Assembly: GCA_002966495.1 (NCBI GenBank)
Contig: CP016490.1
Location: 744,001-808,000 of the forward strand
Length of the DNA: 64,000 nt
Source of the DNA: Halomonas sp. GFAJ-1
GTDB lineage: Bacteria > Pseudomonadota > Gammaproteobacteria > Pseudomonadales > Halomonadaceae
Direction: 5' to 3'
The notes under the pieces are model-generated. The model did not search any database. It was given only the letters and a program-made list of their open reading frames with translations, and was not told the origin of the DNA. Shown one piece after another: positions 8,765 to 18,263 of the stretch. Position 1 is the first letter of the stretch. Each line of letters begins with the position of its first letter. A program made the translations under genes and the position numbers.

Positions 8765-9543
8765 GATATGTGATGCACCTCTCCTGGCCTTACCAGCTCC
8801 GCTGGTGGCTTTTTAGCGCTGTCATTGCCGGCTGCTTAATGCTGGCTTTCCCTGCTCATGCGCAACAGCTACCAGGGTTAGTATCGCAACCATTGGAAGA
8901 TGGCGGTCAGCAGTGGTCGCTATCACTACAAACGCTGCTATTTTTAAGCTCGCTGGCGTTTCTGCCAGCGATGCTACTAATGATGACTAGCTTTACGCGC
9001 ATCATCATTGTGCTTAGCTTGCTGAGAACAGCAATGGGTACGCAGGCAACACCGCCTAATCAAGTGCTACTAGGCATCGCCCTTTTCTTAACATTTTTTA
9101 TTATGTCCCCCGTCATCGCCCAAGTGTATGACACCGCATGGGTGCCTCTCACAGAAGAAACAATTGATTTTGAAGAGTTTTTGCTTCTTGCCCAAGGGCC
9201 TTTTCGCGAATTTATGCTCGCACAAACCCGCGAGCCAGATTTGGCACTGTTCGTGCGCTTAGCCGACGTCGGCCCCATGCAAGGACCTGAAGAACTGCCC
9301 ATGCGCGTCTTACTACCCGCTTTTGTTACCAGTGAACTGAAAACCGCGTTTCAGATTGGCTTCACCATTTTTATCCCATTTTTAATTATTGACCTTGTCG
9401 TTGCGAGCACCTTAATGGCACTAGGGATGATGATGGTACCTCCCATTACTATTTCGTTACCCTTCAAACTGATGCTGTTCATCCTTGTAGACGGCTGGCA
9501 GCTAATTATTGGCTCGTTAGCTGAAAGCTTTTACATGATTTAA
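8761..9543 (+). CDS. fliP: Flagellar export gate protein FliP
   Basis: FliP forms the pentameric core of the export gate with FliQ and FliR. The sequence starts with a cleavable signal peptide (hydrophobic stretch ending PAHA before QQLPG), then shows the strongly conserved SFTRIIIVLSLLRTAMGTQ segment, a large periplasmic loop and the C-terminal pair of helices ending in ILVDGWQLIIGSL. The start at 8761 overlaps fliO by ATGA; ATG at 8773 (MHLSWPYQ) is an alternative. Length (260, or 256) is close to the family norm. Confidence 0.96.
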   Translation: MRYVMHLSWPYQLRWWLFSAVIAGCLMLAFPAHAQQLPGLVSQPLEDGGQQWSLSLQTLLFLSSLAFLPAMLLMMTSFTRIIIVLSLLRTAMGTQATPPNQVLLGIALFLTFFIMSPVIAQVYDTAWVPLTEETIDFEEFLLLAQGPFREFMLAQTREPDLALFVRLADVGPMQGPEELPMRVLLPAFVTSELKTAFQIGFTIFIPFLIIDLVVASTLMALGMMMVPPITISLPFKLMLFILVDGWQLIIGSLAESFYMI

Positions 9544-9572
9544 TTGTCGCAACGGGCGACTAGGAGCAAACC

Positions 9573-9842
9573 ATGACCCCGGAAATGGTAATGAGCATCG
9601 CTTACCAGGGCATGCGCGTGACCCTGTTTCTTGCAGGCCCGATGCTACTGGCAGCCCTCTTTACGGGCCTGCTGATCAGCTTGTTTCAGGCCGCTACACA
9701 AATCAACGAAATGACACTGACGTTTATCCCTAAGGTATTGGCCGTTTTTGCTGTACTGGTCATCGCAGGGCCGTGGCTACTTGGGTTAATCACCGATTTC
9801 ACCCACCGCTTATTCACCAGCATTCCTAGCATGGTGATGTAA
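9573..9842 (+). CDS. fliQ: Flagellar export gate protein FliQ
   Basis: FliQ is an 89-residue protein with two membrane helices (about 15-40 and 50-75), part of the FliPQR export gate. The segment LLAALFTGLLISLFQAATQINEMTLTFIPK is characteristic. The start has TAGGAG nine bases upstream. It sits in the conserved order fliP-fliQ-fliR. Confidence 0.96.
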   Translation: MTPEMVMSIAYQGMRVTLFLAGPMLLAALFTGLLISLFQAATQINEMTLTFIPKVLAVFAVLVIAGPWLLGLITDFTHRLFTSIPSMVM

Positions 9843-9847
9843 ACCGT

Positions 9848-10639
9848 ATGGTTGAAGTCACTTTTGCGCAGCTACAGGGCTGGTTAGTGGCCTTTCTTTG
9901 GCCATTCGCACGAATAACCGCCTTTATGGCAGCTTCTCCCCTTTGGGGGCATTCAAGCATACCCAACCAAGTGAAGGTAGTGCTAGCGGCGTTGGTTGCG
10001 GTGGTAATCGCTCCTCTTTTACCGGCTATGCCAGCAGTTCCCCTGATGTCTTGGGCGGGGGTAGGCATTATGGTGGAGCAAATATTGATTGGCATCGCCA
10101 TCGGCTTGGTGATGCACATTATTTTTGCGGTTGTGCAGGCTGCCGGGGAATTTATCGGTTTACAGATGGGGCTAGCATTTGCGAGCTTTTTTGACCTCTC
10201 AAGTGGCACCAACATTATGGTGTTATCGCGCATTCTATATATGATTACGTTGCTGATGTTTGTGGCGCTTAACGGCCACTTGATGGTGTTAGAAACCCTG
10301 GTAATGAGTTTCCAAACCCTGCCAATTGGCATCGGCACGCTGAACCCCAATGCCTTTGAGCTATTGGCTCGCTATGCAGGCACCATTTTCGCATCCGGCA
10401 TGCTGCTCGCCTTACCGCTTGCCGGCTCGCTGCTTATCATCAGCCTCTCGCTGGGTATTCTTAACCGCTCAGCACCCCAGTTGACCGTGTTTAATATCGG
10501 CTTTCCCACTTCTCTCACCGTCGGGCTAACGCTACTAATGGTGCTGATGACCGACATTGGACGTTTCCTACAAGGCCTCTTCAGCCAGGGGCTAGCATTT
10601 ATGCAGAGCCTTATCGAAACCATGGCGCCATTAAGCTAA
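9848..10639 (+). CDS. fliR: Flagellar export gate protein FliR
   Basis: FliR closes the export gate assembly with FliP and FliQ. The 263 residues hold about six hydrophobic segments, and the family signatures RITAFMAASPLWG near the N-terminus and FIGLQMGLAFASFFD in the middle are present. It begins five bases after fliQ and ends at a strong bidirectional terminator shared with the convergent flgL. FlhB and FlhA, the other gate components, are not in this window. Confidence 0.96.
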   Translation: MVEVTFAQLQGWLVAFLWPFARITAFMAASPLWGHSSIPNQVKVVLAALVAVVIAPLLPAMPAVPLMSWAGVGIMVEQILIGIAIGLVMHIIFAVVQAAGEFIGLQMGLAFASFFDLSSGTNIMVLSRILYMITLLMFVALNGHLMVLETLVMSFQTLPIGIGTLNPNAFELLARYAGTIFASGMLLALPLAGSLLIISLSLGILNRSAPQLTVFNIGFPTSLTVGLTLLMVLMTDIGRFLQGLFSQGLAFMQSLIETMAPLS

Positions 10640-10671
10640 AAACCCCCTGCACCTCATGGCACAGGGGGTTT
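10640..10671. terminator. Bidirectional terminator between fliR and flgL
   Basis: AAACCCCCTG (10640-10649) and CAGGGGGTTT (10662-10671) form a ten-base perfect stem with a twelve-base loop. T-rich tails follow on both strands (TTTAGTTTT on +, TTTTTAG on -), so it serves both the fliL-R run and the flgKL run. Confidence 0.9.
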
Positions 10672-10689
10672 AGTTTTCATGCGCTTAGC

Positions 10690-11979
10690 CTAGCGCATGA
10701 AGTCAAACAGCGACATGCCTTTTATATCCACAAAGGCTTTTTGAGAAGCCTGCAGGCCAATTTGGCGCAGACTGTACTCAGAAATCGCCGAGGCGTAATC
10801 AAGATCAACCAAGTCCGACAGCGTCTGCTCATAGTTCAGCATCCGGTTGCCGCCAACGGCGTCAATCACATCCAGCTCGTTCAGGCGTGCGCCTGCTGAA
10901 GCGCGTACCGTCAGCACGTTATCTAACGCATTGTCTAAATCGCGCATCGACGTGTTGAGAGTGTTGCGTAAATCGGCTTTTTTAGTATCGTTATCAGCGG
11001 GATTTTCTAGGACGCGAATCGCCTCTTCCATGGTACGGAAGAGATCTGGCTCGCGCTGCTCGCTGCCTGAGCGCGCGACGAGAATTTCATCGCCCTCTTC
11101 AGGTTGACCCTGCAGCGAAATAGAGATGCCACCAAAGGATAGCTGCTGACCCTCACCTGTATATTCACCCGTTGCAACCAAGTCATCGTCGTCAGTAAGC
11201 CAAGCACCGCTTTCAAAACGCTGAACCTGATAAATAAAGTCATTCTCTGAAGCTAGATCAGGATTGTCAGCAAACACAACACGATAACTTTCACCATAGT
11301 CATCGTCAGTAACATCGGTAACCTGCGGCCCGCTAAACGTCACGCTGCCTGCATTTCTGACGCTTTCACCATCGGCTACATTCGTTTTAACCGCTTCAGC
11401 AATGTAACCTGCCCCGCTGGGCACGCTTTGGAAAATAGACTTACCGTTTTCCGTAACGGGCATTAGCCGCGAAGCGTCCACGCGCTGTTCCCGGGCGTTA
11501 CTGTCACCCTTATATTGCACATTACCATCGGCATCTTTAACGAAGGGCGGAGCGTTGTCTGCGTAACCACCAAACAGATAGCGGCCGTTGCCATCGGTCG
11601 CGTTAGCTTGGCCGATCATCGTTTCATAAATGCCCTTGAGCTCGCTCGCGATAGACTGGCGGTCGACATCACTCAAGGTATCGCTTGATGCCTGAATTAA
11701 CAGTGTTTTAGCACTAGTCACCGCATCGCTAACGCTGTTTAAAATACTTTCTGTTTGAGCAAGCGAGTTACGGGCAGATACCCGCGAATCCGCATACTGT
11801 TGGGTGACCGCTTTGGCTTGGTCAACACCCACTGCGCGCGAGGCCGCCTGCGGGTCATCCGAGGGGTTAACGACTCGCCTGCCGCTAGCAATCTGCTGGC
11901 TGACTTTTAAAAAATCGCCCTGCTGACGGTTAAGAGACGCGGTACTCTGCTCAAACATGGTGACGGTACTAATTCGCAT
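10690..11979 (-). CDS. flgL: Flagellar hook-filament junction protein FlgL (HAP3)
   Basis: FlgL joins the hook to the filament together with FlgK and resembles flagellin at both ends. The N-terminal helix MRISTVTMFEQSTASLNRQQ and C-terminal SEYSLRQIGLQASQKAFVDI form the coiled-coil core; the variable acidic central region brings the length to 429 residues, longer than E. coli FlgL (317). It lies 19 bases after flgK and is expected to be transcribed from the sigma-28 promoter before flgK. Confidence 0.94.
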   Translation of the reverse strand: MRISTVTMFEQSTASLNRQQGDFLKVSQQIASGRRVVNPSDDPQAASRAVGVDQAKAVTQQYADSRVSARNSLAQTESILNSVSDAVTSAKTLLIQASSDTLSDVDRQSIASELKGIYETMIGQANATDGNGRYLFGGYADNAPPFVKDADGNVQYKGDSNAREQRVDASRLMPVTENGKSIFQSVPSGAGYIAEAVKTNVADGESVRNAGSVTFSGPQVTDVTDDDYGESYRVVFADNPDLASENDFIYQVQRFESGAWLTDDDDLVATGEYTGEGQQLSFGGISISLQGQPEEGDEILVARSGSEQREPDLFRTMEEAIRVLENPADNDTKKADLRNTLNTSMRDLDNALDNVLTVRASAGARLNELDVIDAVGGNRMLNYEQTLSDLVDLDYASAISEYSLRQIGLQASQKAFVDIKGMSLFDFMR

Positions 11980-11998
11980 GTCGCGGTACTCCTAAACG

Positions 11999-13657
11999 TT
12001 AGCTACGCAAGCCTAAAATCGTATCGAAAATGTTGGAAGCGGTGTCAATAACACGAGCATTCGCTTGATAAAACTGCTGGAAGCGAATCAGGTTAGCCGC
12101 TTCCTCATCGAGATTAACGCCAGACTCCGACTGCTGCACAGCCCGCAACTGATCGGTCAGCCCCTGGCGGGCATCTAAGTTGACCTGAGTAATGTTAGTG
12201 CGATTACCCACATCGCTCACCATCGCGCCATAAGCACCGCTAACAGAAGCGTTGCCGCCCACGATTGATTGCGACTGTAAGTTCTGAAGCGCTAGGGCAT
12301 TTCGGTTATCGCCAGCAAAAGCTTCTTCCCCCGCCGCGATTTTATCCAAGTCGCTTATATTCGCTTCCATACCTTCACCGGCACGACGGACGGGCTGAAT
12401 CTCAAAGCGGTCACCAGCTTGGGGAAGTTTTGCTGGATCAAACGTGACAGTCACACCGCCAAACGTAATCTCTCCATCGGCCCAGTTTGCGAGATCAACG
12501 TAGCTGGCGCTGTTAGGATCAGAGCTGTTTAGTTCAGCCCCATTATCATTACGAGTAACAATAGGCTCACCACCTACAATACGCACGGTATAGTCTGTGG
12601 CGCGTAATTTATCGATCGTCTCCGCATCAAAGGCAACGGAAGGCACTACGTTAGAATTGACGTTATTTTCATGGCTATATGCCTGGGGTGGACGAACATT
12701 AAAGAAGTCCTCGCCCTGCTCACCGTTAAGATCTACTCCCTGCTTATGCTGCTCGTTAAACGCCACGGAGAGCGACACTGCCAGCTGGCCAATTTGGTTC
12801 TGCGTTTTATCCAGCGTTTCTGAGCGGAAGGACATCAGCCCGCCTAACGCACCGCCTGAAATCACATTTTCATTCAGTGCTGATAGGTTGCCACCACCGT
12901 CTCTATAACCTACTACAATGCGCTGAGGGTCACTGGGCGACTCCACAGCCTCTAACTTGAAAGAGTCGGTTCCGGTCACCAATGGCTGGCCATTGGGCAG
13001 GCTGATATTATAGGTTTTACCATCCTGAATATTTAGCCGAAGATCCATTCGCTCGTTCAGCTCGGAAACCAGCTGATCGCGCTGGTTAAGCAGACTGTTA
13101 GGGGCCTCGCCTGTGCGCGCCCGTGCTAGCGCAATCTCCCGATTCAAGCCCGCTATTTGCTCAGTGGTGTTATTAATCTGGGTAACTTCATCTTTAATCT
13201 GATTATTGATGTTGCTCTGCATGTCCTGCAGGTAGCCATCAAAAGAGCGGAACTGGGCACTTAATGTGTTGGCCGTACCTAGCACGCCCTGGCGGGCGGC
13301 AGGATCAGAAGGTGCGCTTGCCAGGTCTTCAAGCGAAGAGAAGAAGTTCTGCATTAGTGGCGCAAGGCCTGCTTCTCGGTCAGCCAGCAGGTTATCAATT
13401 TGCGATACCTGATTGTAGTAAGTGCTAAGTGCGCTTGACTGGGTTTTAGCACTATTCAGCTGAGCAGCTACGTACTGGTTGAACTGACGCTCAATTGCAT
13501 TGACCTGAACGCCGCCCGTTGACGCAAAACCTTCGCCCAGCTTAGTCACTTCCCGGTTATAGCCAGGCGTATAAACGTTGCTGATATTATTACTGGTCGT
13601 GTTCAGGGCACTTTGTGCAGCATTAAGACCGCTTAGCCCTACTGAAAACATGCTCAT
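11999..13657 (-). CDS. flgK: Flagellar hook-associated protein FlgK (HAP1)
   Basis: FlgK is the first hook-filament junction protein. The N-terminus has the axial-family motif LNTTSNNISNVYTPGYNRE (about residues 18-36), and the C-terminus VNLDEEAANLIRFQQFYQANARVIDTASNIF is typical. The 552-residue length agrees with the family. It starts just after a sigma-28 promoter and a GAAGTG/AAGG ribosome site, making flgKL a late-class unit at the end of the early flg run. Confidence 0.96.
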   Translation of the reverse strand: MSMFSVGLSGLNAAQSALNTTSNNISNVYTPGYNREVTKLGEGFASTGGVQVNAIERQFNQYVAAQLNSAKTQSSALSTYYNQVSQIDNLLADREAGLAPLMQNFFSSLEDLASAPSDPAARQGVLGTANTLSAQFRSFDGYLQDMQSNINNQIKDEVTQINNTTEQIAGLNREIALARARTGEAPNSLLNQRDQLVSELNERMDLRLNIQDGKTYNISLPNGQPLVTGTDSFKLEAVESPSDPQRIVVGYRDGGGNLSALNENVISGGALGGLMSFRSETLDKTQNQIGQLAVSLSVAFNEQHKQGVDLNGEQGEDFFNVRPPQAYSHENNVNSNVVPSVAFDAETIDKLRATDYTVRIVGGEPIVTRNDNGAELNSSDPNSASYVDLANWADGEITFGGVTVTFDPAKLPQAGDRFEIQPVRRAGEGMEANISDLDKIAAGEEAFAGDNRNALALQNLQSQSIVGGNASVSGAYGAMVSDVGNRTNITQVNLDARQGLTDQLRAVQQSESGVNLDEEAANLIRFQQFYQANARVIDTASNIFDTILGLRS

Positions 13658-13672
13658 GGTTCACTTCCTTAG

Positions 13673-13692
13673 GCCGATGATTAATTATCGGC
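13673..13692. repeat. Inverted repeat overlapping the flgK -10 element
   Basis: Read on the - strand, GCCGAT (the -10 core) is followed after eight bases by ATCGGC, a six-base perfect inverted repeat. It spans the -10 element and probable start point of flgK, so it could be a protein-binding dyad or part of the leader structure; chance is possible. Confidence 0.5.
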
Positions 13693-13711
13693 AGTGAGCA
13701 AAAAAACTTGA
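13685..13711 (-). promoter_or_regulatory. Sigma-28 (FliA) promoter of flgKL
   Basis: On the - strand the site reads TCAAGTTT, eleven bases, then GCCGATAA. Compared with the sigma-28 consensus (TAAAGTTT-N11-GCCGATAA) there is one mismatch. It lies in the flgJ-flgK gap with initiation near 13677, about 20 bases before flgK. Confidence 0.88.
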
Positions 13712-13724
13712 GTGGCCAATAGCG

Positions 13725-14762
13725 TTAACGTACGTCTGCCAAAAGGTTACGACCTTGATCCAGCGGCCCCATCGTATTCATGATGGCCACTAGCTTATCC
13801 GCATAGCGAGGGTCTGTCGCATAGCCGCCCTGCTGAAGCTCGCGCGCGGCCTGCTCGGCACTGCCAGCCTGCACAACACCAGCATAACGCGGGTTATTGC
13901 CGATCAGGTTGGCGTAGTCGGTAAATGCGTGTTCGAACGAATCATATACGCGGAACGTATCTACTATCTGCGTGCGGCGGCCATTAATGTACTCATGGGT
14001 CACCACATCGGTGGTTTTACCCTGCCAGTGACTGCCTGCTTTGATACCGAATAAGTTATGGCTATTGCTGCCTTGTCGGGTAGCAATCTCATGGCGCCCC
14101 CAGCCTGTTTCTAGGGCTGCCTGGGCTAAAATCAGCTCAGCGGGCACGCCGCTTTCTTGGCTCGCAGCCTGAGCAGGTGCTGCAAGTTTTGTCATAAACC
14201 TCTGCACATGCTCAGGCGCGTTAGAGAAGGCAGATAATTCTATGGCCTGTTTTGAACCGCCCGTGCCTACATTTGTGTCAGCGCGAGCATCAGGAGAGGA
14301 GCGCTGCTGGATGGCTTCAAGCTCGGACAGGAAGCGCCCGCCAGTTTCACTTTCACCTGACGGCTGCAAAGCGCCCTCTAAAACGCGTGGCGTTCCCCGG
14401 GGAATGCCAGCAATCAGCGCCTGAATTTCTTGGTCCGCCTCATTTGCAGATCTGCCAACAGCACCTTGTCGCTGTAGCTGTTCCACCAGCATATCCGCCA
14501 ATCCCATTCCTCTAGATGAGACCACTTGCGACCACTGCTGATCCAGCATCTGCTGGTAGGTATCCGTCGTCGTGCTATTGAACAAGTCCGAGGAAGGCAC
14601 CGCATCGCGCATGCTTTTCATCATCATTTGCACAAATAGCGCTTCAAACTGCTGGGCCGCGCCATGCACACCGCCTTCTGGGTCAATGCGCGCATTGTGC
14701 TGCAGGCGTTGAAAGCCATTCATATCAAGCGCAAACTGACTGGAGATATTGTTCATGCTCAT
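13725..14762 (-). CDS. flgJ: Flagellar rod-capping protein/muramidase FlgJ
   Basis: FlgJ caps the growing rod and cuts a hole in peptidoglycan. The N-terminal rod-cap domain (about residues 30-105) contains QFEALFVQMMMKSMRDAVP; after a linker, a glucosaminidase-type domain (about 180-340) contains LAQAALETGWG with the probable catalytic Glu, and SHNLFGIKAGSHW. The two-domain 345-residue form is usual in gammaproteobacteria. The start overlaps the flgI stop (TGATG), implying coupled translation. A second ATG two codons on is an alternative start. Confidence 0.95.
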   Translation of the reverse strand: MSMNNISSQFALDMNGFQRLQHNARIDPEGGVHGAAQQFEALFVQMMMKSMRDAVPSSDLFNSTTTDTYQQMLDQQWSQVVSSRGMGLADMLVEQLQRQGAVGRSANEADQEIQALIAGIPRGTPRVLEGALQPSGESETGGRFLSELEAIQQRSSPDARADTNVGTGGSKQAIELSAFSNAPEHVQRFMTKLAAPAQAASQESGVPAELILAQAALETGWGRHEIATRQGSNSHNLFGIKAGSHWQGKTTDVVTHEYINGRRTQIVDTFRVYDSFEHAFTDYANLIGNNPRYAGVVQAGSAEQAARELQQGGYATDPRYADKLVAIMNTMGPLDQGRNLLADVR

Positions 14763-15898
14763 CAGATGACCTCCAGCTCAGCACGCAGCGAGCCTGAGGC
14801 TTTGAGCGCTTCTAAAATAGACATTAAATCCTGAGGGGTCGCACCCAGTGCATTAAGCGCATTGACCACTTCGTTAAGCTGCGCGCCTTCAACAATCTGT
14901 AGAAAGGCCTCTTGCTGTTCAATCTCTATATCCGTATCAGGCACGACCACCGTTTCGCCTCCGCCAAAAGGCGCTGGCTGGCTAACACCAAACTGCGTGT
15001 TAATCATAATAGAGAGATTGCCATGAGCAACGGCTGCTTGGCGCAACGTGACCGCGCTATTCATAACTACTGAGCCTGTACGCGCATTAAGCACCACACG
15101 CGCTGGCGCATCCATCGGCGTTACTTGGACATTTTCTACCCGCGCCATAAAGTTAACTCGCGCGTTTTCATCCATGGGGCCGTCCAGCGCGATCACCCGG
15201 CCATTAAGTGCATAGGCAACCGTTTGCCCAAACTCGTTATTAATCGCCGTCACCACACGCTGTGCCGTTCCAAAATCTGAATCATTCAATTGCAGCTCAA
15301 GGCGCCCGCCATTAGCACCTAAATTAAGTGCAACTTCTCGCTCTACCAGGGCACCGTTAGGGATCCGTCCTGATGCTTGCTGATTGACCTGTACGCTGCT
15401 TCCACCTGCCTGAGCGCCGGCACCACCTACCAGCATATTGCCCTGGGCAATGGCATAGGTATCGCCATCAGCCCCTTTTAAAGGGGTCATTAACAGAGTG
15501 CCACCGCGAAGGCTGCGGGCGTTTGCAATAGACGACACCACCACATCCAGGCGCTGGCCAGGGCGAGAAAAGGGGGGCAGGTCTGCCGTGACCATTACCG
15601 CCGCTACGTTACGTAGTTGAAGATTAGTTCCCGGCGGTACGGTGACGCCTAGCTGCGACAACATGTTGGTCAGACTTTGGCTAGTAAAAGGCGCCTGAGT
15701 GGTTTGGTCACCGGTGCTATCAAGTCCCACCACTAAGCCATAGCCCACCAGCTGGTTATCGCGCACGCCCGCAAACCCTGCTAATTCTCGCACGCGCTCT
15801 GCAGACGCGGAAGAAGTGATAATGCTTAGCACCAACAGCGTTACTAAGCGTAGCCCCCACCGTTTCAATGCCTGTTCTTTACGTTGCTGCATAGCCAT
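14762..15898 (-). CDS. flgI: Flagellar P-ring protein FlgI
   Basis: FlgI builds the P ring around the rod in the periplasm. A Sec signal peptide (basic start, hydrophobic core, ending SSASA about residue 33) precedes the mature start ERVRELAGFAGVRDNQLVGYGLVVGLDSTGDQT, which is the typical FlgI start. The 378 residues are close to the family length. It lies 31 bases after flgH and overlaps flgJ. Confidence 0.97.
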   Translation of the reverse strand: MAMQQRKEQALKRWGLRLVTLLVLSIITSSASAERVRELAGFAGVRDNQLVGYGLVVGLDSTGDQTTQAPFTSQSLTNMLSQLGVTVPPGTNLQLRNVAAVMVTADLPPFSRPGQRLDVVVSSIANARSLRGGTLLMTPLKGADGDTYAIAQGNMLVGGAGAQAGGSSVQVNQQASGRIPNGALVEREVALNLGANGGRLELQLNDSDFGTAQRVVTAINNEFGQTVAYALNGRVIALDGPMDENARVNFMARVENVQVTPMDAPARVVLNARTGSVVMNSAVTLRQAAVAHGNLSIMINTQFGVSQPAPFGGGETVVVPDTDIEIEQQEAFLQIVEGAQLNEVVNALNALGATPQDLMSILEALKASGSLRAELEVI

Positions 15899-15929
15899 TT
15901 TAAGCCTCTATTGTCGGCCTTGATTGCGC

Positions 15930-16601
15930 CTAGAATGGCGACACATTTAAGAAGAAGCGCTGCAACCAGCCCATATGCTGCGCTTCGTTGATGTAACCAT
16001 CGCCCACATACTCAATTCGCGCATCCGCTACCTGTGTTGATGGCACGGTATTTTGTGCGGTAATCGTCCGGGGGTTGACCACGCCCGAGAAACGAATGAA
16101 TTCTGTTCCCTGGTTGATCGCAATTTGCTTTTCGCCACGCACGCGCAAGTTACCGTTATTCATCACTTCCAGTACGGAGACAGTAATCGTTCCAGTAAAG
16201 GAGTTGGTCGCCTGGGAGCCACCGCCACCTGAAAAGCTACTGTCCGAGGAGACGTCAAACCCATAATCTTCAAGGAAGTCGATAATATCTGGGATTTGCC
16301 CTATATCCAGCCCTGCTGAACCACTGCGATTGGCGTTCGACTGGGAACTTTTGCTCGCGCTGACTTCTTCATCCAACACGATAGTCAGAATGTCACCGAT
16401 AGAGCGTGGGCGGCGATCTTCAAACAGCGGTTGATAGCCCCGGCGCACTTGATAAATGGAACCATTGGCAACCGGCGGGGGACGATCAACAATCGTAATT
16501 TGCTCTTGTTCACCAACCACGGAAGCGCGAGGAATTTGCGCGCACCCAGCAACGAGTACGATAAAAAACGCCAAACCCATCAGCGTTATTCGGCGAGACA
16601 T
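15930..16601 (-). CDS. flgH: Flagellar L-ring lipoprotein FlgH
   Basis: FlgH forms the outer-membrane L ring. The start at 16601 (MSRRITLMG) is preferred: GGAG lies nine bases upstream, whereas ATG 16619 lacks such a site and would add six residues. The protein has 223 residues with a lipobox LVAGC giving Cys20 as the lipidated residue. Family segments are SIGDILTIVLDEEVSASKSS and IRFSGVVNPRTITAQNTVPSTQVADARIEY, with the C-terminal GWLQRFFLNVSPF. Confidence 0.95.
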   Translation of the reverse strand: MSRRITLMGLAFFIVLVAGCAQIPRASVVGEQEQITIVDRPPPVANGSIYQVRRGYQPLFEDRRPRSIGDILTIVLDEEVSASKSSQSNANRSGSAGLDIGQIPDIIDFLEDYGFDVSSDSSFSGGGGSQATNSFTGTITVSVLEVMNNGNLRVRGEKQIAINQGTEFIRFSGVVNPRTITAQNTVPSTQVADARIEYVGDGYINEAQHMGWLQRFFLNVSPF

Positions 16602-16655
16602 AGCGTGCAGCTCCAGCATGGTGCGCCCTGTTTAAAAGCCCTGTTTATTAACGTT

Positions 16656-17438
16656 TTAGAGCTGGCTTAAGCGCGCCAACATTTCATCACTGGTGGAGAC
16701 AGCCCGGCTATTAATTTCATAGGCGCGCTGGGTCTGAATCATACTCACCATTTCTTCCACCACGTTGACGTTGGACGTCTCTACGTAGCCCTGAAATAGC
16801 CTACCGGCACCGTTATTGCCGGGTACATCTTGGTTAGGGGCACCAGACGCGCCGGTTTCTAAATAAAGGTTGCCACCAATGCTTTCCAGGCCCGCAGGGT
16901 TAATAAACGAAGCAACGTTGATTTGGCCAATATCTGCATCTTGTGCAATGCCCGGCTGACGAACGCTCACTGTTCCATCTTCACCGATAGTCACAGATAA
17001 AGCGTTTTCAGGTATAAAAATGGCTGGCTCTAACGGATAGCCATTTGCCGTCACCATCTGACCATTTTCATTGAGCTGAAAACTACCATCACGGGTATAA
17101 CCCACCGTGCCGTCAGGTAGTAAAACCTGAAAAAAACCATCGCCGTTGATGGCCAAGTCACGGGAGTTACCAGTCTCTTCCAACCCACCCTGGGTATGTA
17201 AGCGTTCAGTGGCCACAGCACGCACACCAGTACCCACTTGCATGCCAGAAGGCAGCCGATCCTGAATGTTATTCTGGGCACCCGGTTGACGCATATTTTG
17301 GTACAAAAGATCTTCAAAAACAGGGCGCGAACGCTTGAACCCGTTAGTGCTTACGTTGGCCAAGTTATTCGAAATAACATCGAGTTTGGTTTGCTGAGAC
17401 TCAAGCCCCGTCTTAGCGGTCCACAAGGACGAAATCAT
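16656..17438 (-). CDS. flgG: Flagellar distal rod protein FlgG
   Basis: FlgG makes the distal rod. The 260-residue length is standard. The N-terminal axial motif DVISNNLANVSTNGFKR and the C-terminal VEEMVSMIQTQRAYEINSRAVSTSDEML are clear, and the rod-specific QPGAQN insertion region is present after LYQNMR. It lies between flgF and flgH in the conserved order. Confidence 0.97.
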   Translation of the reverse strand: MISSLWTAKTGLESQQTKLDVISNNLANVSTNGFKRSRPVFEDLLYQNMRQPGAQNNIQDRLPSGMQVGTGVRAVATERLHTQGGLEETGNSRDLAINGDGFFQVLLPDGTVGYTRDGSFQLNENGQMVTANGYPLEPAIFIPENALSVTIGEDGTVSVRQPGIAQDADIGQINVASFINPAGLESIGGNLYLETGASGAPNQDVPGNNGAGRLFQGYVETSNVNVVEEMVSMIQTQRAYEINSRAVSTSDEMLARLSQL

Positions 17439-17468
17439 ATTCGTGTTCCCTTAACTGAGAGGCGTTAA

Positions 17469-18227
17469 TCAGCCTTGAATCGATAGAATACTGTTAGCCC
17501 GCTGAGCATTTTCATCGGCGGTACTAAGTATTTTCATCTGCATATCGTAACGGCGCGCCACGTCAATCATCGACACCATGGCATCCACAGCGCTAACGTT
17601 GCTGCCCTCTAGCGCACCGCTGACTATCCGCGCTTCGTCATCTGCCGGTAATACTCCTGGCGCCCCCTCTTCATCAACAGGCGCGCGAAAGAGACCGTCA
17701 TCGCCGCGTGTTAGTCCTTGCTCATCCGGCGTTACCAGCTTAATACGGCCAACATCCACCAGCGCCTCTGGCCCTTCGCCTTGGGGGATCGCACTAATCG
17801 TGCCATCAGCACCAATCGATATTTGCGCTCCTTGCGGCAAGGCTATGGGGCCACCGTCGCCCATCACCGGCCGGCCGACGCTTAACAGTACACCATCGTT
17901 ATCTAGCTGTAGGTCGCCGCGACGGGTATAAGTCTCGGAGCCGTCATCCGCCAATACCGCCATCCAGGCACTATCCTGCATGGCGACGTCCAGGGAGCGA
18001 CCCGTCCGCTCGATAGGACCTTGGGAGAAATCAGTACCAGGCGTAGTCGTCACCGCCGATACGCGGGTTGCCAGCGCACCATCCCCCATCACTGGCACCG
18101 AACGCGCCGCCTGCAGCTGGGCACGAAAACCTGCGGTGGATACATTCGACAAATTTTGGCTAATCACCGACTGCTGATCCATCGTGTGCTTAGCGCCGCT
18201 CATGGCGGTATATAGCATGCGATCCAC
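17469..18227 (-). CDS. flgF: Flagellar proximal rod protein FlgF
   Basis: FlgF is a proximal rod subunit. The 252 residues start MDRMLYTAMSGAKHTMDQQSV and carry the axial motif SVISQNLSNVSTAGFRAQ; the C-terminus AVDAMVSMIDVARRYDMQMKIL is typical of FlgF. Position between flgE and flgG supports the call. Confidence 0.96.
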   Translation of the reverse strand: MDRMLYTAMSGAKHTMDQQSVISQNLSNVSTAGFRAQLQAARSVPVMGDGALATRVSAVTTTPGTDFSQGPIERTGRSLDVAMQDSAWMAVLADDGSETYTRRGDLQLDNDGVLLSVGRPVMGDGGPIALPQGAQISIGADGTISAIPQGEGPEALVDVGRIKLVTPDEQGLTRGDDGLFRAPVDEEGAPGVLPADDEARIVSGALEGSNVSAVDAMVSMIDVARRYDMQMKILSTADENAQRANSILSIQG

Positions 18228-18263
18228 AACTAACTCCTTACAACGTTACGCCATTATTAAATA

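Noticed and set aside
9826..10350. 174-codon open frame opposite fliR
   Set aside because: Fully inside fliR on the other strand; composition reflects the membrane-protein codons of fliR.
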